The position numbers and the translations under genes are program-made. The notes below the pieces were generated by a model that did not search any database, was not told where the DNA came from, and saw only the letters and a list, made by a program, of their open reading frames with translations. Shown piece after piece: positions 11,074 to 22,383 of a stretch of 64,000 nucleotides of DNA. The stretch's first letter is position 1. Every line of letters starts with the position of its first letter. Source of the DNA: Marasmius tenuissimus (Eukaryota > Basidiomycota > Agaricomycetes > Agaricales > Marasmiaceae); contig JAQOTA010000050.1 in NCBI GenBank assembly GCA_029532415.1, positions 3,348,001-3,412,000 of the forward strand. Reading direction: 5' to 3'.

Positions 11074-12427
11074 CACAAGGGGAACGTTTCTTCGTATCTT
11101 CGAGTTCTAGCTCACATTATAACCGTATTAGACTTTAAGGTCCTCGCATCTGATCAAATCGTCTCCTTAGGGTGGCATGATTATCGGAATTTCTCCAGAG
11201 CCGTTGAATCAATCATCAAGCCGACGCGAGATTTCTTATTATTGGTCGTGAGCAGTGGTGTGATTGCAGCCTTGGTTATGAGTGATGTATTCACTATACT
11301 CTATCTGGACGGCTTCTGGCACACTCGCAACGGTTCGACCTCCCACACTGCAGCGCCCAACTCCGGAATCGGACAGCTTCCACACTGAATCAATTGTCGC
11401 GAGTCAAACGACGAACATCCTTTGAAAATCGCTGGTTCTTTTCAAATGAATCGACTTTCAGGGCTGGAAGGAGCGGAAAGGACCATTTTCACCATGCGTA
11501 CTAGAAAATGACTTCTTGGCAGCATCGGTGAACTTCAGTTCTACTACGCGGATTCGAGGCTCTCATCGTGCCGACAAGTCTCGTGGGACACGCGTGTCCA
11601 GACCGAGGCTCGTACTTCTTCTCACCAGGATCACTGTTGTTCACCGTCCCGCCACAGACGACACAGCCGAATTTCGAACCGCTCCCCAGACCAGGGCAAC
11701 TATAGATCCACCCCTTTTGCTCCCGCTTAGTAGTGACTTCCCATGGAAGGGCAGTCCCACTTGATAGGACGAGTATCATCTACCAGGACATGCTCCGGGA
11801 TCTCCGCTTAGCCCTGGAGCACCGCCTAAGCGCGCAGCTATGGTGGGACAAATACAAGGTCGCTCTTTCGTCCAGATAAGTCAACTCGAATGATCTGGCT
11901 CAGTCCCTTTCCTATAGAGCACTTCAATCTGTCCCACCCTGCATCTCCACCTGCTGGACTTCTATGGCGAAATGTGGAAGGGCGCACGAAGTCTTTGGGC
12001 GGTCAGATTGATATTGTTATTGTAGGTCCTCTCCCCTGAGCGACGCATGGGTTCGTGGCTACAATCGGTAGATGGACAAGACCTCGGACTTCGGTACGAT
12101 TGGTGCTGAAGATACATACCGGAAATGACTAGGTTGGAGCATTCTGAAGCCTTGGACCCACTGAAGAACCTATCGTCGTCCGTAAAACACTGCCCATAAA
12201 TGATTGCTCGGCTCCATGGCCGTCATAGCTAAATTACAGAGTAGGAACTCGTCTACATAGCATACAATAGAAGCTGCCAATGATAAAGTTGCAGTGAAAA
12301 GAAAGTCGGCGAAGGTCTAAATAACAAGAACAGGTATCATCCCAAACATCGAAAGGAGGTATTTGAAAACGAGCAAAGAACAAAAATTATAGAGCTGGGA
12401 GTATTAAATGGACTGATTGGGCGCCGT

Positions 12428-13819
12428 CTATTGTGCACCAGGAATGTCCGAGCCATTTCTGAGGCTATCATATATAGCCTTCACTGGATGGATTCCTGGA
12501 GAGTTTTTCTTCTGTCGAACGCTGGCGCGTGGAACGTAGTCGTGAACCTCGATTTTATGTCGACACAGGCGAGCGGGGTCGTTATAACGCGCCACGCAGC
12601 CGCCATACTCGCATTTGTGTGGTTCGTCCTTGAGGCTGAATTTCTCCGTTAGATCGACGCCGCAAAACTCGGTTCGAGTTGTTGGACTTACTGTCTGGAT
12701 GAGACGTGAACGTTTAAGCTCGTTTTCTGAATTCAAAGTGGGTGAGCCGTTGTGGATCCTCGGATAAACATACAGTCGTTCGAACCCACCTGCGCAAACC
12801 GTTTGTCACAAATGGGGCAGACGAATTTTCTACTTTCATTAGTCTGCAGCATTGCTGGGAAATGGGCGGTCGACTCACTTGATCAACATGTGCGTTGTTT
12901 CAATATGGCGTTTCACGAGCTGTTTTTTGCCTTGGTATGTGCAAGGTGGCGAGCCCTCAGAGTCCTGCCATGTACACTCCCATGCTCCTGGTGGACCATC
13001 GGGACTTTGAGAAGCCCGTGCATGCGCGGTCCATTCTATATCGTCTGGAGTGCCGTCAGATGAGCTCGAGCTCAACGTGCCTCTGCCACGATTGCCATCT
13101 CGAGACGAATTCGAGCCAGCTGATAGAGGACGGCTGGGACCTTCATCCAACGAACTGCAACGTAGAAAAATCAGTGACTAGATCGGAGTGTAATACGGGA
13201 TGCCATACCTGACCGGTCGCTGAAGCACCCCATTAGGTTCCTTACTCATGCTTTGCGGGTAGGCCGAGGGCGTAAAGCTGGTGTGGGACCCACGTCGTAG
13301 TTGCACATGTTCTATGGGCGTCGACCGGCCAAAACCCACTGTTAACGAGGGCCACCTATAACTCGCAGTGGTTCCATTGAACACGCCCAATGTAGGAGCA
13401 GATGAGGTTGAAGTTGCTGTAGTAGAGCTTGGAAAGCAGGAAGGTGAGTGGTGCACAAAAAGACACCGTCAAAGCATTTCGAATCAAAGCGCCAAAACTC
13501 ACCTCTTAAAGATAGGTTCGCTCCCGCCCATCCTAGAAGCGACATACGCTATTGTTAGGAAATCAAAATATTTCGCGGTGTGATTCTCACCTGGGGTGAA
13601 CGGAGGGAATGGGTCGCAAAGGTTGGGTCCTTTCCCCAGCCAGAGGGGCCTTCGTATTGCTGTGGTGGCCGCTGGGAGTGTTGCAGCGCGATGGGTGCAT
13701 AATAGGCAGGAGAAAACGACCCGCTCAGAAGACAGCGCCGGGGTATAAACTACTGTGGCGTCAGGATATTTCTCGTCTACGGCAACAAAAAGATATAAAA
13801 ATTGAAAAGCATAGGCCAT
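12428..13819 (-). CDS. C2H2 zinc-finger protein, Agaricomycete family, diverged copy C
   Basis: A phase-consistent model uses 13591-13819, 13503-13548, 13209-13427, 12879-13154, 12790-12832, 12692-12726 and 12428-12635 (351 aa). The three finger-like units are at the C-terminus. The first runs from WECTWQDSEG to KRHIETTH. The second is FVCPICDKRFAQ, with HVSSRH after an intron. The third runs from HKCEYGGC to LCRHKIEVHDYVPR. The final unit and the split-histidine intron before it match copies A and B, placing this in the same family. Unlike them it has a long N-terminal Ser/Pro-rich region. The first exon and start are uncertain, because another frame (FSPAYYAPIALQHSQRPPQQY) also looks coding and could join to an exon near 13913. 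The acceptor before the second finger (AAAG) is weak. Confidence 0.6.
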
Positions 13820-14660
13820 TTCGAGTTTTGTATCGCGAGAGCAATTAAATTCGAAATGCCCATGCGAGCAAGAGGAATTGGAGGAAGACCATGAATAGGT
13901 TAATGTAAGTACTTGCCTGACTTCGGGGTGGAAGTCCCGTAGAAAGGAGGTGTACAGTCTGGATAATACAGTTGAGAGATATCAGAGTATAGTTGAGTAA
14001 CCGAGTGCGTGAAGAGCTCTAGCAGGAAGGAAGAACGGGAGGGGGCGAATAGAGAGAAAGCCACATGCGAGATGATATATCGAGTCCAAGAGTGCATCGT
14101 GTAAGCTTCGAGTTAAAATAGTTGAGATTCCGACATGACGAATTCTAGCCCAGAAAGGTCGACACAAATCTGTGATCAGCGATATAAGATCTCGTCTACG
14201 ATCCAACTACTAGGGCCCGCAACCGGCGCTTCCGAAAACGTACAATGTAAACGGGAAATCTCTTGGGGACTAGACTCACATTTTATAGCGCCCTCAATTA
14301 GCAAGGCTTATAAGACCATCATTCTTAGGAGCTTCGCACTCAACAAAAAGATTATCAGTCCGCGAAGAAGCAGGAAATCCTGCGTTGCGCGGCACTCTCT
14401 CTCACGCGGACCCACACCAGCAAGCCGTAACAAACAATGGTTGGCACTGTTGCATGTCGAATATTTATATGAATCCCGGTGAAGTGCCTTACACTTTGTA
14501 TCAGTTCATCCGGATGAATGATCGATAGTAATACAACATAGGCATATGTAAGCTTTCAGTTCGAGTAAATTATGGGGGCTGAATAAGAGTTTGTGTTCTG
14601 AAAAGCAAGGTAAGCAGAGTGATACGAGTCGTATATACACACGGGGACACACCGAGTGGG
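13820..14660. other. Intergenic region upstream of zinc-finger copy C
   Basis: This is the promoter side of copy C and the 3' side of the gene at 14661-15244. A minus-strand open stretch (13913-14097, SQLYYPDCTPPFYGTSTPKS) may be an upstream exon of copy C. It could not be joined in frame to all later exons, so it was left out of the model. Confidence 0.35.
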
Positions 14661-15244
14661 TTAGGACAATGCCATAGGCTCGTATGGTTTGGATCCACCA
14701 TCCATTGCAGTACTCCAGTCTTCCTCCTCTTCTACATTTCCTGTTTCCGCCGAGCCGGTGGGCCATAGAGACGCGGGCAAGGAACGGGTGTATAGCCCAG
14801 GCTTGCCGGACTTCTTGAGAGGCTTGATGGGTCTATCGGCCAAACGGCTATTTGAGGTCATAACCGTGTCCTCGCCTGTCTCTTGGGGGGAATCGGTAGG
14901 GGAGGATGTCGACAAGTCGGTATCCACCTCCTCAGAACGAGCTCGCTTCTTCAAAGATTGTGTGGGGAAAGGACTCGGATCCCCAGCATTTGATGGAGCA
15001 AATACATCGTGCATAATGTCGTTTGAAGAACGGAATATGGAATTGGTGGAAAGGGACTTTGTACGAGACGACGGACCGCCGGGTTGTAACGGATCCCTGT
15101 TGGTTGCATACCCTTGGGAAACATCTGACGGCCAGGTAAGTGACAAGATCAGAAAAAATCGAAACGTACAGACGTACTCCGCCGAGCACGCATGGCAACA
15201 CTGCGCAACTGAGAAGCGATGTCCGGTTCAATGGCTCTGCTCAT
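14661..15244 (-). CDS. Candidate ribonucleotide reductase inhibitor (Spd1/Dif1-like)
   Basis: Two exons, 15178-15244 and 14661-15124, encode 176 aa with matching phase. Across the splice junction the N-terminus reads SVAMRARRNVSQGYATNR. This resembles the short basic (R/K)xxVSxGY motif that marks fungal small ribonucleotide-reductase inhibitors of the Spd1/Dif1 type (Pfam RNR_inhib). The rest is intrinsically disordered, with a likely nuclear signal KKRARSEE, a basic patch DRPIKPLKKSGKPG and an acidic C-terminal EEEEDW. Size and disorder suit the family, whose members hold RNR subunits apart or in the nucleus and are destroyed in S phase or after damage. The identification rests on one short motif. 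The gene is divergent from the kelch gene across about 414 bp. Confidence 0.55.
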
Positions 15245-15658
15245 TAATTGTATCGTTCAGCAGATCGCGGTCTCGACAAGGCAGAGGACCCACGAGGCTA
15301 CCGGGGCATTGGAAGCGAGGTTTGACGCGTGTATATCATCTGTAAGGACGCGTTTCGAGGTATTTTGGGGGTCTTGAGCCATACGTACGAATGCGAGATG
15401 GAGGATTATGCGAAAGTACAAGGTCAAGAGGGTTCGGTCCCGTGATTGTGTGTTGTCAGACTTGCCGGCGGCTACCGTGCGTGAGTATTTGATTTGCCGC
15501 CGCTTCGCTTCGCGCCACAGTTTTAATTTAAAACGGAGGTGGAAAATAATTAAAATCAAACCCACTTAGCAGAGCATGACCGTTAACCGCAGCGCGGTTC
15601 TTGTCGACGTTGTCGAGGTCATTCACACCGTCAACGAGTGCCTCATTGCAGGGCCCGA
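15245..15658. promoter_or_regulatory. Bidirectional promoter region, RNR-inhibitor candidate / kelch gene
   Basis: 414 bp between divergent start codons. It contains an AT-rich patch (TTTTAATTTAAAAC, about 15519-15555) near the middle. A short open stretch on the minus strand (MAQDPQNTSKRV...) has no recognisable content and was not called. Confidence 0.45.
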
Positions 15659-18600
15659 ATGGCCCTTGTCATTCTCCTTTCCTTTTACCTCTTCTCCCTT
15701 TCCTATTCCCAGTCTATCTCTACGTCAAGTCCAGTTCCCCCGTTGCAGTAATTTGATCTACTTCCCGGCCACACAGGATATCTCATATTTTTCCGTGTTA
15801 GATGGCTTAACATCTCCCCAAGTTTGTCCGGTACATCGAAACCGCCGCCATTGAAGGATGCCTTCGTTTCCTATGATCAGAACAGGTAAGCATTATGATT
15901 ACCTTTGCTTGATTAGCGCACCTCATGAAACAATCTGGACAGTCGAACAGTTATCATCTTCGGAGGCATCTCTCAAAGTGGTCTTCCTACATCAGAAACT
16001 TACCTCTTGAACCTCAATACTTTAACATGGTCGAAGCCGGCTCCTCCCGCAGGCCTCGAAAAATCACCTTCACCACGAAGCGCACAACAAAGTTTCTCCG
16101 GTCCCGATTTTGCGTCAAACTCTCGTAGTGCTTTCATGTTATATGGTGGTACAGGCTCGAATCAGGAAGTGTTAACAGACGCCTGGGTGCGCCCTCTCCA
16201 TTTTATGAGCACCTGTTCTTCGCACATTGAAGTCCGAATACCAGGAATTTGACTTTCAATTCCAGTTCTGGAGTCAAGTTCGGGTGACACCAGGCAGTCC
16301 CGGCACAGACTCGAGCATAGCGGGAGGTATCGATCCACGGACAACCGGTGTTCAAGCCGTCAATAACACCTTCAATATTATCACATCTGGTACCAGCTCC
16401 GCGTTATGGCGTTTCGACGTCTCTGGTACCCTTGCTTCCAATATACCTGATGGAGTTCTTGCGAGCTGGGACAGTAAAACTGTCTCCAATCTCCCCACCT
16501 TCGCCAATTCTGCTAGCACTGTCGTCGGTAACAAAGTAGTGTTAATTGGCGGCTGCACAAACCCTACGAACAACTCTTGCGCATTCACAGTAAACAGCGA
16601 GGGTGGCCAGGCAATCTCGACTACCATACCTCCTTGCGCGTCCCCTCGCACCGGTGCTAGAGTTGTTCCAAACTTTAGCACGGCGAGCGCAGGGTTTGCC
16701 TCACAAGTTTTTCTGCTGTTGGGAACGTTAAACTCCGATTGGGAGGATGATAACGGTCTCAATCGCGGCGAAGTAGCCGTTCTTGATATCAACACTGGCA
16801 CTTGGTCTCGCCTGATACCTTCTGGGGATCCTTCAACAGCCATAAAATCAAAGGTTCCGAGTCCTCGTGAAGGTGAGCGTGCTCCCTCGTTTCATATTCG
16901 TACCTCACAAAAATTCCCTGCGTATAGGTGCTGCCGTATCTGTCTTGCCTGGAACCGGGGGCTCCCGTTTATCATCGGACATTATAGTAATCCTCATTCA
17001 ATGGCATCCAACTATACGCTTTGCTGATATTCACTTATAGGTCTTTGGTGGCCGTGACGTGCCTGGGAACTATCTGGATGAAGTGTGGATTCTGAGAGCC
17101 TATACCGATACCATCACCCCCTCGTCTCCCCATTGGAGTGGTTTCGGTGATGGAAACCTGCGAAGTGGCTACAATGCGGATGGCTCAGGGGTTACAGTGG
17201 ATTATCTTCCACAATGTGCATCCCATACCATATCAACACCGACCACGTCGTCTTCGACCCAGAGGTCACCCGAGCCCACGGCCACAAATAACCCTGGGAA
17301 TGATGGGGGGTCGTTTTCTAATTTCAGCACTTTCAATACTTCCGTTTCACACAAAGCTCTTTCCCCAGTTTCGGTCGCTCTCCTGTTGCTGGCGTTGGTG
17401 TTGCACCGCGCCTCGTCCAGCACTCACGTTCTGCCGAATGCCGAACGTCGTATGGGGCTGATCTTTACCTCTAGTATCATACTCATAGCGGCATACGCTT
17501 TGGGACTAGCCGGCATCACAACCTCATTTACCTCGATATCGAGAACTACCACTATGGAAAAACGCTCCTCGTCATCGCTCATCCTTAAAACCACTCACGG
17601 TCAAGCTGGCCTTGCATTCTTCGTGGTCACCTACGCCCTTATCCCCGTTCTCCTTTTTTTACAACTTCGCAGACGAGCTAATTCAGCTTCAAAAATCAGT
17701 GCGTCCGAAACTAGGAATACACCAAGACAAAGCGAGGACAAGTCACACGTAGGGAGCATGTCTCATACCTCGTCTCCACCCTCCGGTTCTCCGCGTCCTC
17801 GCACTCAATCATTGACATTGGGGACAATGACTAGAACCAGCCACGACCATGACCGCTCCGATGAAGACGCTCTTTCTATGTCTTCCTCAGGACCTCATAG
17901 AACTTTTGAAGTCATGAACCGGTCCAAACGGCGTCGACCTAGCGGCAACGTTTTTGGGAACGCCATATACGAAAGGCCCAGGGCTGCAGGACGTAGTCTG
18001 TCTGAGATTGATTGGCTACAACGCCGACGTAGCCTGAATGCAGTGGTGCGTCAAGCATCCACCCCTATTCCTCAGTTTCACTGACATTTTCCCTTCTGTT
18101 CTCCTTAGGGTGAACTCGACTATGCTATCACCCAGGCTGCCCGTGCGCAAGAGCATCCGCCCACCCCCGCAACCATTGACGCCCTCATGCCGAATACGAC
18201 TCGAAATGATATCCGAATACCTCGACTTCCTTCTGCGGTCGAGATACTGGGTCGAATACTTCTCCAACTATCGCTTTGCGGGCTATGTGTGGTTGCCCTC
18301 ATCGCATTATGGACTCGAACATCCTCGAAAGTTTACTTTGGCCTGTTCATGGCCTGGACTTTGTCTTCATACATTCTCTTCATTATTCTCGCCTGGCATG
18401 GGCATCCCGCCACTTCCATCCTAACCATAGCAATCTTACAATTACGTGGGAAAGATCCCTTGCCCCCACCTCCAACTACTACCCCCGAACATTATATCTC
18501 CTCCGCTGCTAACACACCAACACCACTCAACAGCACTCTTGGTTACCCATTCCCCGCGAACTCACCGGGTCCCTATACCCACCATTTCCCACCCCAGCGA

Positions 18601-18780
18601 TCAGCAGGCCCTGACGAGTTCAGCTATGCAGGTCCCCGAAGCGTTGAGACAGATTTCGACGACGACCCCGATGAGGATGAAGATACTAGACAGCGGCGGA
18701 TAGAGAGCGAGATGGAAAGACGGGAAGTGTCTATTGTGACAGTACCGAAACGAAAGTTGTTGATAGCCAATCCGTCCTAG
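15659..18780 (+). CDS. Secretory kelch-repeat protein with multi-TM C-terminus
   Basis: Seven phase-consistent exons (15659-15747, 15802-15885, 15943-16186, 16266-16872, 16928-16986, 17041-18045, 18109-18780) give 919 aa. It begins with a signal peptide (MALVILLSFYLFSLSYSQ). A kelch-type beta-propeller follows: VIIFGGISQSG, YLLNLNTLTW, SRSAFMLYGGTG, VGNKVVLIGGC, DIIVFGGRD and EVWILRAY. After a Ser/Thr linker come about five hydrophobic helices: ALLLLALVLHRA, LIFTSSIILIAAYALGL, GQAGLAFFVVTYALIPVLL, LQLSLCGLCVVALIALW and FGLFMAWTLSSYILFIILAW. A Ser-rich loop (about 17700-18040) splits helices 3 and 4. The tail is acidic and probably cytosolic. Histidines beside helices 1 and 3 recall cytochrome b561, but this is weak. 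Likely a cell-surface or Golgi protein; the substrate is unknown. Confidence 0.8.
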
Positions 18781-19318
18781 GTATATAACCGTATGCTCTG
18801 ATATGTTTTTTGTTCTTGTTTTCTTGTTTAGCATGCAGTAGTAGCCGGCCACATCATTGGACACTTGTATATACCCAACACGGTGCAAGTCGACCGGTTG
18901 GAATATAGTTTGTAGCATACGATTTCATAGTTTAATTAGTTTTGGGAAGGAAAAGTTGTTCACGTTTCTCAAGGGGCGAGTTGGCTGTACCCGAGTTGTA
19001 CTTCATTGTCAACTAGAGGCGAAGGCGACGGTATCGCTTGACGCACACGAAAGAGTCGGATATTCGTCCCAATGAGGCATCAATATGCGTTCGATCCGGT
19101 TTCTATGTAAGGCACGAGTGGGTTTACAATTCACTGCAATGTATCAATCAATGCGCGTACCATTCGGCGTTTCACGTCAAAGACATGTTCTCTTTCTCTT
19201 AATTCACTCCGGTGTTGAAACTGAATAGCTGAGTGTGCAATTAGGTATTTATGTACAATGCAATTCCAGGAAATAATGACCGAAAGACACCGAATAGAGA
19301 AAGAGACCGGAAAACTGT
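18781..19318. other. Convergent intergenic region, no gene seen
   Basis: 538 bp between the stop codons of the kelch gene (+) and the acidic protein (-). AT-rich 3' flanks occur on both sides. No coding frame, RNA gene or repeat could be supported. Confidence 0.5.
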
Positions 19319-22169
19319 CTACGATTCGATCGCAACATCGTGTCGCCAGCGATCTACGCGATTGAGCTTCGCGGTGTCTTGGACCGGCGGCGGGGAAGGC
19401 ATAGGTACCGGAACCTGCATCATCGGCTGCATCATTGGGGGAGGGAAAAATGTGGACATGGATGGATTGAAGAACATGCTGTTCATGATGCTGCTGTTTT
19501 GCATCATCATCTGGTGTTGCTGCATCATCTGCATTTGAGACCTCATCTGTTGCTGAGGGTGTAGAGCGAGAGGAACGTCGTCGTCTTCGCCTTGTGAAGG
19601 GAGTATTCGGGAAGCCCGGAGACCCAATGGCTGGTCGTCCTCGTCGTCCTCGTTGTTCTTTTGAGGGCTATCGAAGTCGAAGTTCACCTCGGGAAGGTTC
19701 AGGCGAGCTTTATCCAGCATGACGGACAAGGGTTTGTCCTCGTCTGAGTCGTCGGCTGGAGCCTGGAGCCTGCTGTGTACCGCCGCACGCTGTATATGCA
19801 TCGACAGAGGAACATCTTCGTCACTGTCATCGTCGGCAGGTCTGGGACGAGACTCGGACTCTGCCTTGGTGTAGGAGTATCTCAAACCAACTCCGGTGGT
19901 CCGTTTTGGCCCGTCGTCATCTTCCTCATCATCAGATGAATTCCAGCCCTCCACCTTAGGCGCTGCTCGTCGTGGTGCACGATCACTGTCGCCACTATCA
20001 GAGCCATCATCTTCAATGACAGGAGGCGGCCCTCTGATCACCGGAGCGTTTGTAGATGATACAACCCTCACAGTAGACGTTGCGATATCGGGCAAGGTTG
20101 GAGCAACGTCCGAAATTTTGGGAACAGCCTCGTACTCTTGTGCCGGGGTGTCCGGTGGGGGAGTGGCTTGAGGAGAAGGCTCATTCGAAACGTCCGCGGC
20201 CCGTGTTCCTTTCTTCCCTTTCTTCCCCTTCTTCTTGGGTTTCGTCGCTTCCTCTCTCTCCAGCCTCTCTCGCTCAGCAGCCTCCTCAGCCTCCATGACT
20301 TTCAGTTTGGCCATTTCACGTTCCCAGAGGGTGTCCACCCCGAAAACTGAACGAACAGCTGATTGTTGCTGGTAAGGTGACAAATTCTGATTGTCCTCAT
20401 CGAAATTCAGTAAGGGCTTGGAATTGAGCGAATTGCCTCTCGAAACGCCTGGCGAAGGTCCGAATGGCTGTGAAATGGGACGGTGAAGTGACTGGGGATC
20501 TATCAATGTTCCGCGCTTCATCATCGACGGACGGTCATCACCAGTAAAGACCCTTGAGAGAGAAGACTGAGATGTATCAACACGCTATAGCCGCGAGATC
20601 AACTAACCTTTGTTTCCCTTTCATCTGAACCTTGCGGCTCTCGAGGTCATCAATCAAACTTCTTCCGTACAACTTGCCCGCGGGTCGGCTGGGGGGGTAG
20701 GAATCATCCACCGGTAAAGAGGCAGGTTCATTGATAACGGGGATATCATCGAGCTCGAGTCTGACTTGTTCGCCTTCTTCTATAGCGCGCGGGAGACTAT
20801 CATTGAAACTGGCGTCTCTCTGTCCGTCGACCATCAGATGGTTTCGGAAAGTCAGTTGAGACAGGGAGAGATCATTGGTAGGGTTAGGCGTGAAAGAGTT
20901 TGATGCGATTGGCACCCGCGACGCACGAGCCCCAGGAGGAAGCGGAGGGTCGGCAGATACCTGGAAACCGTCCCTGCCTTTCGGTGCCGGAGCGGGTGTG
21001 GGTTTGGTGGACTGCAGCGGACTCCTGTTGATAGACTGATGTGAGCAACCGACATGTAGTAAGATGTAGTGAGACGCACGGCATGACAAGAACTTTGGGT
21101 CGCAACAACTCCATGTTGGATGGCGCTCTCCGATTCATAGTCATGACAGAAGCAGCGTCGTTCCCAACTAGCATCCTTGATCCGAAAGATGCATTTGACA
21201 TGGTGCGGGCGTGGGCAGCTGCTTTGGGGTCAAATTTGGAAGAACGCGATGGAGGCCGTAACGCGAATGGATTATCCTCCTCGTCCAATAAGTTTCCCGT
21301 ATCCATAGTCCCACCAGACAGGTGGCGAGGTCTTTCACGTTCATTGAGAAGTCCACTGGCGTCCAAACTTCCGCTCGAATAGGTTCTGAGGCGCGATGGA
21401 CCTGCTTCGGGGCCTGGAGACGGAGAGCGCACGGAGGCTGTTGGGAAGGGTATTGATCCGACCGGGATAGGATCATCGTAGGCTGTCGGTGGCGGCCGCT
21501 GAAACGCTGTAGGTACTTCGAGGCCAGCTAAGTCAAGAGGAGACGCAATTGACTGCCTTCTTTGGTTATCCACCGGAGTGAGAAAATCGTAGTTTCCTAC
21601 ACTCATCGACCTCCCGTTCTTCGGGCGTCGTATGACACCCACTCCGCCATTAACATCGGTATATGGAAGGAAGGAGGGAACAGTGGAGAGATTTTGGCCT
21701 GACGGTAAAGATTTTGCTTTCCCTTTACTGTTCCTGGCTTCTTTCTCCTTCGACATGAATGCATCAAGTCCCCAAGAGGTGAGGTCGACATCGGGTGCCT
21801 CTTCTTCTTCCTCTTCCTCCTCCTCCTCTGCTTCGCCTTCAGCTCCGTCTGCAGCAAAGGGATTCCTGAGCGGCCCTATAGAACTTCTCGACTTTCGCCC
21901 ATCAAGATAGGATTCACGACCTCCTATGCTGCCTGTTTCACTGGGCATCGAGACACCTAGGTGGTCGCTTTTACGTGTTGCCACGAGAGGTCGAGAATTA
22001 CGACGGAGGGGGGCAAAGATAGCAGATTCATGAGCTGAACGATGGGGTGCATTGGGATTGTCGTTGTCGTACTCTGTACACAATAGTAAGGGAGTCACTC
22101 GTATAGAACACACGCGACGAACATACCCAACAGAGCAGCTGCAAGCTGCAAACGAGAGAATGCAGCCAT
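19319..22169 (-). CDS. Conserved-looking acidic, disordered protein of unknown function
   Basis: Exons 22127-22169, 21080-22073, 20608-21024 and 19319-20552 join in phase to 895 aa. I do not recognise the family. The N-terminal part contains a poly-Glu run followed by APDVDLTSWGLDAFMSKEKE, the most ordered-looking segment. Many SRSS and SPSPGP phosphosite-like stretches follow, together with an NPFA motif (RNPFAAD) and a related DNPFALR. A coiled-coil-like stretch (LWEREMAKLKVMEAEEAAERERLEREEATK) precedes a Lys-rich block. The C-terminal part has four copies of an acidic D/E-x-PL(S/G/A) motif and a Met/Gln/Pro-rich tail. The composition suggests a scaffold or adaptor, perhaps at membranes or the cytoskeleton, but this is inference only. 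Confidence 0.75.
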
Positions 22170-22383
22170 GATGGTGGTAGCCAAGGAAGGTCTTCCTCTC
22201 CTCTCCTAGGTCGGCTAATGACCACAGTTGCCGCCACGTGGTACACTTTATGATGGGACCACTCGAGACTCAGCCTCAGGAGCGATATCAAGTCTTCTCA
22301 AGTTCTTCCAAGGAAAAATACATAAGGGTGTTAATTTAACAAGCACTCAAAACCCTGCCTAATGTTTTACTACCTGTACTAAT

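Larger units (their letters stand above)
10460..12427. other. Anonymous 2-kb stretch with short repeats
   Basis: No gene could be supported. The longest open stretch (10951-11388, +) is built partly from a direct repeat and resembles no protein I know. Stretches open on both strands around 11500-11780 show no domain. The region contains a 12-14 bp inverted repeat and a 33-bp direct repeat near 10.9-11.1 kb, listed separately. Confidence 0.45.

Noticed and set aside
10951..11388. 145-codon open frame on the plus strand
   Set aside because: Its first part is made of the direct repeat, it resembles no known protein, and no flanking exon or promoter supports it.
11501..11779. Opposed open stretches of 92 and 82 codons
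   Set aside because: Open on both strands, no domain and no family resemblance; treated as chance.
12775..12792. tRNA B-box-like GGTGGGTTCGAACGAC
   Set aside because: It lies at a splice donor inside zinc-finger gene C, with no matching A box or cloverleaf.
14932..15231. 99-codon minus-strand frame in the RNR-inhibitor region
   Set aside because: It runs through the intron in another frame; the spliced model keeps the motif and the downstream coding.
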